The position numbers and the translations under genes are program-made. From contig CM075938.1 in NCBI GenBank assembly GCA_038030265.1, positions 43,517,189 through 43,581,188 of the forward strand: a stretch of 64,000 nt of DNA, in the 5' to 3' direction. Origin of the DNA: Corythucha ciliata (lineage: Eukaryota; Arthropoda; Insecta; Hemiptera; Tingidae). This document shows, piece after piece, positions 21,601-33,307 of the stretch; the first letter of the stretch is position 1, and every line of letters begins with the position of its first letter. Under the pieces are notes generated by a model, which made no database searches, was not told where the DNA came from, and saw only the letters and a program-made list of their open reading frames with translations.

Positions 21601-23015
21601 TGCAGGTTGACCTGGAACATTTATCCGTGGAAATTCGCTGACACAAACTCATCTTCTTCGGTTAAAAGAGAAATGTGTTTGTTGAAATTCATTAATTTTA
21701 ACTGCAGCAACTGTCTATTAAGCATCTAGGTGTTTTAACTTGGATACTTTTATAGAATAACTCATATAATACCCTCTCTGTTATTCAGGTCTGCGTATAC
21801 AGACCGTGTAATTAAGTTATGTTTTGTATGTGCATGAGCGCAACATGCTTGAACGTGTTTCTATGTATTAATTTTTTTAATTTAAAAAAAAAAAAACTTC
21901 TCCGGGAAGGAAAATGTTGTTTAAAGCAGAAGAAGAAGAGAAAACTAGTTTTCCAAGAAAATATTAACTAACCTCAGTGGGAGACTAATCCGAGCTCTTC
22001 GTCACAACACAGACAAGTTTTTTAATAGCATACCTTTGCCCCACTGTTTGCTTCTTTGAGAACTCTCTTGGTTTCTTCAAGCTGGTATTTTCCCCAATTT
22101 TCAATTCCCCGCAATCCAGGCAAAAGTTAGTACCGAAAGAATATTTGAGCTCAATATTTCATGTTACACAGTTGAACGGACTCGAGATTTTTATCATTTT
22201 TTTTTTTTTTTCTCTCTTTCCTCATTCATAATCAATGTTCCTCGTACTATGTATGAGTTTTGCGATCCAACTTCTTTTTCCCACGGGTCAAAATATTGGC
22301 TGCAAACCTTCTTTTCCAGCCTGCTACGGTCCAACCGAATATGTTCTTGGATTCTTTCATTTATTTTTATTAAACGGAGTGCCTCTCCCTTTTATGGTCG
22401 CCCATTCCTACTGCATTCTCTCACTGTGTTCGATTTTGTATTTAAACCGAATTTTTCGCCGAATCGAAGAATCGAGAAAAAAATGAAGTTTCTAATTATT
22501 ATTCATCACCCGAGTCGAACAATGTTTACTCGGAATTGGCTTGACCATAATAAAACCATTATTGTGTGATTGAGTTGTTTGATAAAACAATCATAGCATT
22601 CAGTTTTTCCAAGAAATCAAAAAATAGAATATTATACGTGGCAGGCAGATTCAGGGTTTGGAAATTGGTTACAAATGGTAAGGGGGTGATATTCCTACTG
22701 TCTGATAAACAGTTTTTGATTGTTTTAACCAAAGTCATATGGATTACAAGTCGCGTCGCTTTTGATAAGACACGGTCCCGAAGCATTTTGGGAAAATCGA
22801 TCCCGATAGATGCCTCTGCAATTCTTACTTTATTCAATTACGAACAAGCTTTCATGAAAGGGCGTAGGTTTTCAACTTTTCCTTGGGGGGCTTCTGCTCT
22901 CAAATTTGTTAAAAATTTGTAATTATCACTTTGTTTCATTATGTACACAGTAGATGCGGTTTAAACACCTAGGAATACGAGATTGGACTGTAAACTCGTC
23001 TCGGCCCTTGACCAT
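18630..23015. other. No gene or clear repeat recognised
   Basis: A 4.4 kb unique-looking stretch with homopolymer runs (C near 19,684; G near 20,711-20,722; A near 21,885; T near 22,199-22,211). A 118-codon frame at 22,566-22,922 overlaps a 92-codon antisense frame and has no motif. Confidence 0.4.
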
Positions 23016-23019
23016 TTTT

Positions 23020-23860
23020 ATGCAGGATGTTCCGAATCAAGCACGGACTTTGTGGATGAAAGTAGACCTTATTTGCAATCGAAAATGCCAAATACATCAT
23101 AGCCCGAAACTCAATTGTTTCTGAGATATGATTTTCCAAACGTTTTAAAATGCATATATATCTCTTTTCTTAGTCTCAGTGCGACTTGTCGCTTCCAAAC
23201 GAACACCTGGGAGGTGGGGCACTTCTTTTCATTGATGAGTCAAAGGCAAATGCGGCTTATATGGGGGCGGCAAACCAAGAATCGTACTTTTTTACATTTT
23301 TTGAAAATCAATTAATTATGAAAATAAATTATTGTTTGATGCTTTGGGACGTTTTTTCATGGGTGATTGGTGGGTTTTATTTTGAAAAATAAAACGTTGA
23401 CAGATCATAAGAAAACTAAGGTACATTTCTGTTATTTAGGCCCTTATAACTTAAAATAATGATTATTCTCTTCAAAATCGCTTGTTTTGACCTGAAAATT
23501 TTGAACAAGACAAACGGGGACTGACTTTAAACCCCCCCCCCCCCGATTTGCATGACTTAGAGCCGCATTTGAGGCCAAATAAAATAGTTCATATCCACCG
23601 CAAATTGCTAATCCTGACAGAAAATAGTGTGCTATTTCCGAATCCATCACCAAAAAGTTGCAAAAATGCAAATTGAAAGCGATTTTCTTGCAGTTAGTTG
23701 AAAAAATTGATGTAAGCCATGAAAAAGCGTTTGAAAAATCATACCTCGAAGGGTTTTGATTTTCGGACCATGGTATAGGTAGTGTTTTTGGTCGCAAATG
23801 ATGTCTATTTTCATCATTTTTTTTTTTGTCACACTTATCTCCTTCCACCCTGTATAATTA
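23020..23860. mobile_element. MITE-like element with long imperfect inverted repeats
   Basis: The left end TATGCAGGATGTTCCGAATC pairs with the right end, inverse of TATACAGGGTGGAAGGAG. Similarity continues inward for about 140 bp, for example GAGATATGATTTTCCAAACG (near 23,126) against GAGGTATGATTTTTCAAACG (inverse of 23,731-23,750). CAGGGTG-type ends are common in insect MITEs. The 134-codon minus-strand frame inside has no transposase motif. Target duplication unresolved. Confidence 0.55.
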
Positions 23861-23920
23861 CTATTTTTAATTTCAATTTTAGAGAAATGTGCTGCAGTAA
23901 CTTAAAAAAAATATGTATTA

Positions 23921-24096
23921 GACCACGTTCATAAGTTCTGCATGTGCCAAGCGCCTGTGGAGTCTATGCAACCAAACAAATTTATTCCCTAGTAAAATAA
24001 AGCATTTTCATAGGTTTCACAGGCTCCACACTTCCACAGGCTGAAACTTCCACAGACGCACGTCAATGGGTTGACAGACAGTTTGTAAACGGGGCC
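23921..24096. mobile_element. PIF/Harbinger-like MITE, TTA flanks
   Basis: A 176-bp element begins GACCACGTTCATAAGTTCTG and ends in the inverse of GGCCCCGTTTACAAACTGTC. TTA flanks both sides (23,918-23,920 and 24,097-24,099). The inner part has palindromic CTGTGGAG / CTCCACA motifs. Imperfect ends suggest age. Confidence 0.55.
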
Positions 24097-24099
24097 TTA

Positions 24100-24885
24100 T
24101 TACAACCAGGAAACTTGAACTTACTATACAAAAAATGTCATGTTCTGACAATAATAAGTAGGTAACTAGTTATTAAAATTCGTTCAAGATTCCTGAAATA
24201 ATAAATAAACATTTAATTTGTTGCAAAGGTAGCCCCCCCCCCCTTTATCGTTAACCACGGGTGTTCCGGTTTGATGGGTCTACTAACTCGATACCCTAAT
24301 CATCCTTACAACACGCAGTGCTACTTCTGTACTTCAACCTGGTGTGCTTTGCAGCATTGATCCTGCGTCTTTCACATCACTTAGTTTTAATGTATTGACG
24401 AAATGTTCGTTGAAACTGTAACGAAGGGACAAAAACACGATGAGAACAAGTAACGTCAGGAAGAAGAACGCCCAATTTTACAGCTTCTTTGGTGGTGGTG
24501 TGGGGGGAATCCGACTCTCCCACCCAGAAGAAGTAGCCTCAGTACGACCCTGATCTTCAAACTATATAGTTTCTGCTCTGCAGTTACAAAGGGCTAAAAT
24601 AAAGGAACCATGTGAACTGAACTTGAATAAAGTAAAGAACGCAGTGCTATCTTGTGGGATCAAAAATGAGAAATTAATTTGAGACCGCTGATTTAGGGCG
24701 GGAGGGGGTGGAGTGGTGCAACTTGTACTTTGGTTTTAACAATAACTTTCAATTTAAATGCTTACTAGAGTTGAAACATTATTCTTATAGGTATTTTAAT
24801 GGATTTTTGCAGACAAGTTTCAGGGTATACACCTCATTTTCATGGAAATTCACCCTTATCCGGTCTGACTCTAAGACAATAATTC
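24100..24885. other. No recognisable feature
   Basis: Includes a run of ten C near 24,234-24,243. No protein-like frame or repeat recognised. Confidence 0.4.
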
Positions 24886-25375
24886 ACCAATGAGGAACGT
24901 CCCGCGGATGAAATTCGTAAAAATCGTTAATTTGCAGCGAAAATTGGGAAACAAAACTACCGTTGATGGCTCGCTAGGAACCTAAAATTAAGTGAAACGC
25001 TAATTCACGGATGAAGTCAACAAAAATTGCTATTTATGGGGTTAAATTTGAGAACAATATAGCTATTTCACAGAAATTAATTGAGTGAATGGCAAGCCGT
25101 GGTTTCCGCAGACAACTCCGTGGCTAAAATTAGAAAGTATAGCGCTAGTTCACGGGTAAAATCACTCATTAGCGGCTCAAATCGAGAAAAACACAAATTA
25201 AAGAAAGCAAATTAAGCAAGAAAAGTTGCTAATTCACGCCACGATAAATCGATAATCCAATCCACGGCTAAAATGGAGATATATCGCGAATTCACCGATG
25301 AAATTGAGAGGAAGTGATGAAGTGTGAAAAAAATGCTAATTCGCGGCTCCTGAAGGCAACTTAACGGAGGCGTTG
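24886..25375. repeat. P1-class degenerate array (A-rich orientation)
   Basis: About fourteen imperfect units with GCTAATTCACGG followed by (A/T)AAAATTGAGAAAAA, period near 30 bases; inverse orientation of the arrays at 2.0 and 62.3 kb. Confidence 0.75.
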
Positions 25376-25640
25376 GAGAAAGATTCGCCCGGGGGCGCCA
25401 AATGTCCTAGCCCGGCCTTGCAATGAGCATGCCCCAAGGCACATTTTTTGTTCTGAAGGAAAACGCGATAATACTGTGGTAATAACTTATGTTTTTGAAG
25501 TTATTGAACAGGTCCAAAGTGCGTTTTATTCAGAGCGTCACGGCCTTTTGCTAAGGCACTGAGCTATTGTAGAGTCAACAAAACTAAACGTTTTGAAAAC
25601 GTGCTAGCATCTCATCGGTCACTGTTGACTGTTAAGCATC

Positions 25641-25925
25641 TCACTGCATGCTGCTGCTGGATTGAGAAATGAGAGATTTTATACGTTCGTACTGCACCAG
25701 TGTTACATCAGGTAAAAAATGAACTAAATCATTTGTTATTGCTGAATTTTCAATAAAATCGTATGCTTTTCTACACCGGCGTAGCAAAGAAGCAGGTCTT
25801 TTGTATTCCAACAACCACAGGTATTGTATACTCAAATACATCATGGAAGCGGACTCGTGATAAAGTTCTTGTTCGACTTTTCCTATCACTCTGTCACTTT
25901 GCAAGAAATGTCGGTCTATTCAATC
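25641..25925 (-). CDS. Coding-like frame, unknown product
   Basis: About 94 codons open on the minus strand, from just after a TGA near 25,925 to a stop at 25,641-25,643. There is no ATG at the left end; the frame begins IDRHFLQSDRVIGK and ends LISQSSSSMQ. Composition is balanced and charged (EQELYHES, LLEYKRPASLLRRCRKAY), unlike most chance frames here. The upstream sequence ends TGAATAG, so it could be an exon starting after AG, but the pyrimidine tract is poor. No family recognised; a decayed transposon frame or chance are alternatives. Confidence 0.22.
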
Positions 25926-26054
25926 ATTATTCTATTGCTCTGTTAGCTATTAATTGTTTTTATCCAGTTATGAAAAAGATAGATTTAAAATGACAGACGG
26001 GAGCACCGCTATGGAGGGGAGGGTCGGATTTCAGCGAGAGAAAACAAAAGAAAA

Positions 26055-26118
26055 CATTTATTCCTTCTCTCTCACTCTCTCTATCTCTCCTCGCTCTCTC
26101 TCTTTCTCTCTTTTTTTG
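26055..26118. repeat. (CT)n-rich low-complexity tract
   Basis: Alternating CTCTCT and TTCTCTC stretches over about 60 bases; no gene nearby. Confidence 0.85.
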
Positions 26119-26491
26119 GTCCACATAATATGAAAGGAAACAATATACGCTTCAAAGACCGTTAATAGAATGTCACTCTCACTCAGCTATTGTTGTTCGT
26201 AACTCGTGAAAGTCAATTTCTACGCTACCCATCACCCTTAGGACATAGCGCCCCTTTTTGCACTGCTGTTAGTCTTTCCATGGTTCTTTTGTTGATTTCT
26301 GATTTTTTCATTGTATGTAATTTTTGTATTTTTTGCTAAGAAAGAAAAATCTTGTTTTTCTTGTTGATAAAAATGAAATAAAAAACCGATGACCGTAAAT
26401 TTCATAATAGTGACCGCTGTCCGGCCTTACTTACCACCTCTACATTTTCTTTGCTTACAACGAAACAATTGCCGATAAATGTGTATTAAGA

Positions 26492-26510
26492 GTATAGTAT
26501 TAGTAATTGT
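26492..26510. repeat. 19-bp direct repeat flanking the 34-bp TIR element (left copy)
   Basis: Matches 26,752-26,770 at 18 of 19 bases. It may be part of a 260-bp duplication unit or a long target duplication; the 36 bases between it and the left inverted repeat are unexplained. Confidence 0.7.
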
Positions 26511-26546
26511 TCTTTTTTCTTTATGTGTCCCAGCAATTAATTAATT

Positions 26547-26751
26547 GCAAATTAGACGACCCTTGTCTTAGGACTTTTCATAAGTATTTATGAAAAGTTA
26601 AGTATTTAGGGTAATTATTTAGCTCAATAAAGTTTAATTCTTTATTTTCAGCCTCCCCACTCCCTCGAATTCACTGCATGGTGACTATGGTGGTGCGGTG
26701 AGGGGGGAGTAATCCCTTGAAAAGTCCTAAGACAAGGGTCGTCTAATTTGC
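26547..26751. mobile_element. 205-bp element with perfect 34-bp inverted repeats
   Basis: Bases 26,547-26,580 (GCAAATTAGACGACCCTTGT...) and 26,718-26,751 are exact inverse complements over 34 bp. The interior is unrelated unique sequence with no coding capacity. The 19-base sequence GTATAGTATTAGTGATTGT directly abuts the right end (26,752-26,770). A copy with one difference lies at 26,492-26,510, 36 bases before the left end. The perfect arms imply a young insertion or strong constraint. Superfamily unassigned. Confidence 0.7.
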
Positions 26752-27059
26752 GTATAGTATTAGTGATTGTAACATTAGGTCTGTTTCTTTTCTGTACTAG
26801 TGCTGCAACATAAGTGTGTAATAGAAGGGGAGCTTCAAGCGGATGATATACATAAGTGTATCACAGGGGAAATATGATAACATTTCAACAAAGGTTGCAC
26901 AAGGTTATAGAAAACTGATATGTAACAAACTTTTCATGTCAGTTTTAAACCTTTACTGTACAGTTTTCAAAAACTGAAGCTATAAAGTACCAGGTTATGA
27001 AAAATTCAACTTACTGGAGTTATTAAGTTATCGTAATGGGCAACTTACGAAGCAGGTAG

Positions 27060-27966
27060 CGCGAAAAATATATAATCTGACGATTTCCATAAGCGTCGAT
27101 GAAGTTTAGTCATTATTCAACTCATGGGGCCAATCCAATGAAACTTAGCGCCCCCCCCCTTCTTGTGTGAAACATATGTTCCAATTTCGGGAGGACGGGT
27201 GGATAGCGCCGGCGCTAAATTTTACTGAATAGGTTGCCATATTATGTGTTGAATGATTAAGTTTTAAAAAATTGCGCTTTTCTCTCTCATATCAGTTGAA
27301 TAACGTTATCATTATTCAACTATTGTAGAAAAAGGTCCTTTGCATCACAGTTTCGCTAAACTCAACTTATTCTTTCGAAAATGGTGCAGAAAAGTTGGAC
27401 TTAGGCACCAAATATAGCGAGAATGTTTTTTAAAAGTGTCAGATTAGGCGAATCCCTCCAGATAATCGTCAGATTACTAGAGAGCACGTTTAGGACGTCA
27501 GTATGAAGCATATATGTATATCTTAATCTGACGCGCTCGAGTATTTCAAAATGACGATTTTTTTTTGCACATTCTGATAAGGGCCACGAGTTTGCGTCAC
27601 CTCCAAATCGTCAGATTAATGAATGAGAGCTTATTTTAGGTTCATTCCCTTACAAAATCTGACGCGCTCGATTGCATTTTTTTTTTTTTTTTTTCCATTT
27701 TCAACCCTTACGTACGACCATCCCCATTATGCAAACTATCAGATTAACATGCATACTTCATTAAAAATACGTAGACAATTGATGCTGTAAATATCTGACG
27801 CGCTCGAGAATGTCCATACAACAGTTTGTTTGTTTTTTTTTTTTACATTTTTGAAAGTCTATAGCCACTCCCTCCACCGATGAAAAGGTATGCATCGAAA
27901 AACAATTTTAAATTTTTATCATCTAAGCTTTGCAACCCAATAGTTCTCTACGACGCTCGAGTAAAT
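27060..27966 (+). repeat. Tandem array of ~135-bp units: hairpin plus T-run
   Basis: The exact 15-mer ATCTGACGCGCTCGA occurs at 27,526, 27,657 and 27,793, spaced 131 and 136 bases. A decayed version ends at 27,960 (CGACGCTCGAG). In the first two full units an upstream CGTCAGATT(A) arm (27,467 and 27,609) pairs with AATCTGACG of the core, giving hairpins with loops of ~40-47 bases. In the third the arm is reduced to TCAGAT/ATCTGA, with ACATGCAT opposite ATGCTGT further in. Each of these cores is followed 15-35 bases later by a T-run: 9 T at 27,558, 18 T at 27,677, 12 T at 27,833. Older partial copies lie near 27,075 (AATCTGACG) and 27,438 (TGTCAGATTA). It could be a satellite-like repeat or a small-RNA hairpin cluster. 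Confidence 0.65.
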
Positions 27967-28101
27967 CCCCAATCAGCATCGTGGGCTCCCCTACTATAAA
28001 TGATCTCATACCATATCTTTCATTATTTCCAATTTGTTCAATCAGATCATTTGTTTTTCCAATCCAGTATGACACAATGGTGTAGAAAAGAAACATATAC
28101 C

Positions 28102-28394
28102 CAAGGTGATTAAACTTTCTGAAGGTGCCGCAGATCTTCGCCCGTTACTGCTCTTCATCTACATCACGTGCAGTCCCAACCGCCTTTGCGCTGGACCCAG
28201 TACATTATTGAGATTTTTTTTTTTTTTTGAAGAATTTTGAGAATTCATAAACTTTAATTTCAAAATTAACTTGCTCTGCTGCTCTAGAGTGAGCAATCGG
28301 AAGTAAAGGGCTGTTGGTAACGTCAGCCCCCACCCATCCCGCCGGATGTGCAGGGGGAAATCTTCCGCACCTATAGAAGAGTTTAGTCACCTTG
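28102..28394 (-). mobile_element. hAT-like MITE, copy 2 (inverse)
   Basis: A 293-bp element with ends CAAGGTGATTAAACTTTC / GTTTAGTCACCTTG and adjoining GGTGCCGCAGAT / TCCGCACCT. The interior is the inverse of copy 1 (for example GGGTCCAGCGCAAAGG and GTTAATTTTGAAATT). It is flanked by CATATACC (28,094-28,101) and TATATACC (28,395-28,402), a 7/8 match, consistent with an 8-bp hAT-type target duplication. A run of ~14 T interrupts it near 28,214. Confidence 0.8.
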
Positions 28395-28439
28395 TATATA
28401 CCTATTAACATCATTTCTGATGTTATAAACTACTATCGA

Positions 28440-29190
28440 CAATCTTCACTCTTCAATCCCCCCCCCCATATCTCATATCTTTTTATTGTTGTAATGGTAA
28501 ATGAATATTTGTATTTAAAAAATAATTAAAATAGTAATAATAATATGTTATAAAATTAGGACAGTCCTCGTTACGAGCTTTAATTATTATTATTGCTAAA
28601 TGTTTTACGGGTCTACGTTGAATTTCAATTATCTACGTCCGCCTGCTAAAGTAACGAGAAAATAATAATTAGGATTTTAAAAAATAGGTTGGCTTCGAAC
28701 CACATTATGTGTTTCACAACATTCCACGGACTTACGGTATCTATAAAATGAGGGCATCACAATAAGTTACATTTATGTAGTTCTGAGAAATTATTAGAGC
28801 TGAAAACCGGCGAGGAGGCGAGTATTTATCTGTATTCACGCAGAAACGCCAAACGACTCCCCCCACCGCCATTGCACACAAATAGTCGAAGATACGTGGT
28901 TAATAATATTACTACAAATAATTCTTGCTCTATTACATGAGTTTTGAAACCCCGTTCACAAGCTTCTTGCAGCCAAACAAAATTGCAACGAAAAACGAAG
29001 TGTTTTGATAGGTCGCAGTGGCACGGACTCCTCAGACTGTCTGGGTGTAGCTGCCGCTTAATAGGGAACGGATGAAAACATATGGACCTGCTCCGAGGGT
29101 GAACCAATCGGGATCTTCTTCCACATAATTATATCTATTAAAATTTGAGATGACCACGTTCCACCAGATGATCGAGTTGGCAATAGAGCT
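28440..29190. other. No recognisable feature
   Basis: C-run near 28,459. A 93-codon minus-strand frame (28,826-29,107) has no motif I recognise. Confidence 0.4.
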
Positions 29191-32028
29191 CTGGTGAAGA
29201 GGGAAAGTCATCTTTTAATTATACATAATATTACAAGGAATGAAGGTAATACAAAGCTAATACACAAGATCATAAGTTCACTAACTCACATGATGGACGC
29301 TGAGGAGTCCATGCAATGGAATAATATGCTCAAGCTTCCGAGCAAGAAAATTCTGTTTCACGAACAGATTCTACTGCATGTGCTGTGGTGTTCTTAATTT
29401 AAGTGCCTTCCTGTGGTTTTTAGGAGCGGGCTTTTCTCAAGAAAGAGACAGAATTCGAAATTTCCCAGAATTCCAGAGTATGAGTGAGAATGGTATTGAG
29501 GGGGAGGGTATGAGTTTTTTATTTTTGTAGACTTATTTTAAATAACCAAGAGTTTTCGTTTTGGCTTAAATATGTCTATTTTTATTATGTAAGTGGCCAT
29601 GGAGGCCCGTTAATGATTGGGAGGGGGATTTTTCTGTATGTCGCAGAATTCCACCCTCTTTGCTCTAGCATAGCCAAAGAAACGATGTTATTATAACATA
29701 ATATTACGTTTATACGTCTCTACTGCGAGTTTTAAATGAGGAAACTATTATGTAGCAACAGAAATAGGGGAAAAATAGAATACATACTTACATTACATGG
29801 ATCAGTCCACAGTGAACCAATCTGAATCTTACTCACTCATTACAATTATGTCCTGAAGAATGCGGGAATAGCAACGGACTTTCTGTCTTTTTATTTTTTA
29901 TTTTTAATTTGACTGTCATATAGCAGACACGTATACTTTTACCTGGACATAATTCCGAAGTCGATGAAATTTCGGGGGATGTACAAGGATGTATAATACG
30001 AGTTTTCTAAACATCAGGACGGGGAAACTTCAGGAGGGCAAAAAAAACAAGATTATTTCGATTTTTTTTTTTTTTTTTTTCCAGTTTTATGCCTGTAACT
30101 CGAAAATTACGGGTACTATTGGAAAATGTTACCAGCAAATGATTAAGAGCATAAAATTTCCTTCGAATTTCACTAATAAAACATCTTTGCCGGCCTAGTA
30201 GGTATGAGATACAACAACCTAAATTTAGGCTAAATTTGTCAATAGGTACGAAGAAATTCTGACAGGCCCTGAATTGAGCCCAGCGGTCAGGAACTAATAA
30301 ATAAAAGGGTGAGTTGAGCTCGAAGCCTACTTCGAGCTTCATCCGTTCTTGGAGCCAGTAACGGAAAGAAGCGCAAAGCATTATTCACGAAAAGGATACC
30401 TCTTCGCTACTATAAAGTCGTTGGCTCTCCAATACAGGGTGGATACGTTTAAGTGTGAAAAACAATTTTGCGTGAGACTGCGTCTAATGTAGAGTAGAAT
30501 AGCACCTCCGGAAGTGTCCATAAGTTTAGGATTTATGATTTATTCTCCGTTTTTAAAAATAACCGGTACGTGCTTCCGAAAATCAGTGATTTCTCGGCTT
30601 GTACCACACCTTATCCAAAAAGTGATGACAGTTTCGAAAACTAAGATTTTTTCCCCTTAAGATAGAGACCGTTTTGTGGTCTAAAATCATCGTCGACTAC
30701 TGAATTCTGGCGTTTTTGTCATAAATGATAAAATCTGCTAATAACCTGTACGTTTTCCAAAACGTTGCTTTATCCAAACGGATTCATCTACAGACTCAAG
30801 AGACATCACAAAAACTTCTCCAGCTTCTAAGCTTTCTTATGGTATTTTACATAAGCCCCCCCCCCCTCCTTCGAAAAATTGATTGACATATGATAATCTT
30901 CAAAGAAGAACAATTTAGTAGTTTGTTGGGCCTTGAAACAACCAGACAAAGTAAGATTGCACAGAAGGTGCGGCTCAGGTCCTATTTCGACCTCACACGG
31001 TCATACCTGCTATCAGAGCCAAGCGGTATTAGCATGATAATTGATCCTTGTATACGCAACCAATGAACCGTCCATCACTGTGAAGGAACGGTCCAACTTG
31101 CTCCATCAAGGACGGATGCAGGCCTGAATGGGGCTGTGTGGTCACCCCTCCCTTTTTTCATTCGTTTCATTCGTTTTTCATTGAGAAACGTAGTATACTA
31201 TGTATCAACCGGCGGCTGCCAAACGATTGAGCTGAGGATAAGACTTGTCCAGAGTGAAAATCTACAACTTTTTTCCCTTGATGGCCATAGTTAAGACCAT
31301 TGGCACATATTCAATATGATATCTGTGTATCATCCAGAAAGGCACCCTAGGAACTCTCTACAAATATTTCTATATGTATGTAGACTGGTACCAAAATATA
31401 ACCCCCACTCCTACGACATGTAAATAAAGTAATTTGAGGATAGTTTCGGTTTTCAAAGATTTGTTCACAAGTTACAACTGTTCTATGAAAGAAAATTATC
31501 GGATCGTACTGGAAAACTAGGAAAGCCCGAGTATGGAATCAGTTTTACTATCCCACTACGCTGATTAGACAATTAAAGCTTTACTTATTCCTATATTCTC
31601 TGCACATGCACTATTTACATAAAGCGACTGTTGACATGATTTGATTTGAGAGTTACATTATTTTTGTTTATTATTTAGTTCTGCATAATATTCTCTTCCG
31701 TAATTAGCAGTTTTTATACACCATTAAACATTTTGCATTAAATTGAATTAAATTCCTCTGTGACATAGGCTGAACAATGTGCTTGGGTGATGTGTGAGCA
31801 TTGCTGAATCAATTGTATCAACTGCGTGGGGTGTATTGTATTGTGTGGGTGTGTGGGTGAAGGGGGCAACAACGTTTGCAAACGATTCGTGACGACCCTC
31901 AACAACAACGCCTATTTCCAAGAAGATGCATTTATTGACATATTACAAGGCGTCCACCTAGCAATTTCCCTTAGATCTAGATCTCTCAGCAAAAACAGAA
32001 ACCCAAGTTCGCGATGCTGCCTAATTTA
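29191..32028. other. No gene recognised
   Basis: A 67-codon frame at 29,194-29,397 (HLLIIHNITRNEGNTKL) has modest protein-like character but no family. Near 30,437 CAGGGTGGATACG resembles one end of a CAGGGTG-type MITE, without a matching partner end. T-run near 30,064-30,080 and C-run near 30,857. Confidence 0.35.
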
Positions 32029-32029
32029 A

Positions 32030-32440
32030 AAACAATTTTGAGTATTATTAGCGCCTAAGAACCTTTTTCGCGGGTCTGGCTCATTAAACACCATTTATGC
32101 GGGTACTCTCGCTAAAAAAAACATTTTTTTTTTTTTTTTTTCGTGGGTCTAGTTTGTAGATTTTTGTTTATCTGAAGACCAAAATCATGGGGCTACCTTA
32201 TTTAAAAACCACGATTAGGCGGATTTTGCACTATACGACAACCATTTTCGCAAATCGGACTCACTAAAACGCCAATTTCTCGGGATTTCCTCTTTAAAGA
32301 ACTAGTTTCGTGTAATTTGGCTTTGTGATTTCGTGGGGGTTCGGTTGCTGAAAACTCAATTTTGCCGAGTTGCCTCATTCTAAATGACCTGTTTGACAGA
32401 TTTGGCTCACTAAAAAACCAGCAAAAAATCAGACTTTAGG
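32030..32440. repeat. P2-class degenerate array
   Basis: Units such as TTTTTCGCGGGTCTGGCTCA, GCACTATACGACAACCATTTTCGCAAATCGG and TTTCGTGTAATTTGGCTTTG at ~30-base spacing, with an 18-T expansion near 32,125. Confidence 0.6.
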
Positions 32441-32653
32441 CACGTAGCGTAATCTAGCTAAGATTTGTTGGTGGGAGCGGAAATGCCAGGAGGCCCTCCT
32501 GTCCTTGTCATAAAGCGGTCTTCTGCGCAGAAGCTGTCCTGCTCAAAGATCAAGAGCGGGCTACGCGTTTGTTCATGACTACAACTTGGAAGTTCACAGG
32601 CCTCATAGTCCCTGATGTGGTACTACTTGACTCCATTATGGAAGGGTCTAGTT

Positions 32654-32922
32654 CAAGGTGACTAAACTTTACTATAGGTGCCGCAGATTTCCCCCTGCCA
32701 ATCGGACGGGAGGGGTGGATTCTGACGTCACCAGCAGTCCTTTGCTCTCGATTGCTCACCCTAGAGCAGCAAAACAAGTTAATTTTGAAATTGACGGTTA
32801 TGAATGCTCAAAAATCACAGCCCAATAACAATTAATAATGTACTGGGTCCAGCGCAAAGGCACTTGGGACTGCTCGTGACGTAGATGAAGGACAGTAATG
32901 GCCGAAAATCTGCGGCACCTAT
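32654..32922 (+). mobile_element. hAT-like MITE, copy 3 (right end lost)
   Basis: Begins CAAGGTGACTAAACTTTAC and follows copy 1 closely (CCAGCAGTCCTTTGCTC, ACTGGGTCCAGCGCAAAGG) up to TGCGGCACCTATTG. The outer ~16 bp of the right terminal repeat is missing, so the sequence breaks into unrelated DNA. Confidence 0.8.
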
Positions 32923-33307
32923 TGAAAATGAGGGAGGCTATAAATACTTCTGTGCCTAGGATGTCCCGTGGGACCAAAATATCAAATTTAGTGTTGAAAG
33001 TATCTCATTCTAGGGAGAAATAGGGGCAAACAATCCGGGAAATAGAAGACTTAACGGCAATTTCCCAGCAGAGATACCAGTTTTTGATGGATATCGATCC
33101 TCTCCGGTGAAAATTCAGTGTCTAAGGGGGTAAATTTACTATTTCCAGCGCCGAGTTCACAGCTGAGCTACCAGTTCTCTTGCTGGGACTCACCCTCATC
33201 CATCTGATATTATGTTCCACAGTAAAGGGTTGGCTACGCCACTGACCTAACGAGTGTATATGCAATCTTTTCGGAGAATTTGCCCACACCCAAAAGATGG
33301 CTACGCC

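Noticed and set aside
23444..23848. 134-codon minus-strand frame in the long-armed MITE
   Set aside because: Length is within chance expectation for 64 kb, there is no transposase motif, and it spans the inverted-repeat arm.
33155..33173. Minus-strand TGGTAGCTCAGCTGTGAAC resembling a tRNA A-box
   Set aside because: No B-box or cloverleaf follows at the expected distance; at most a SINE scrap.
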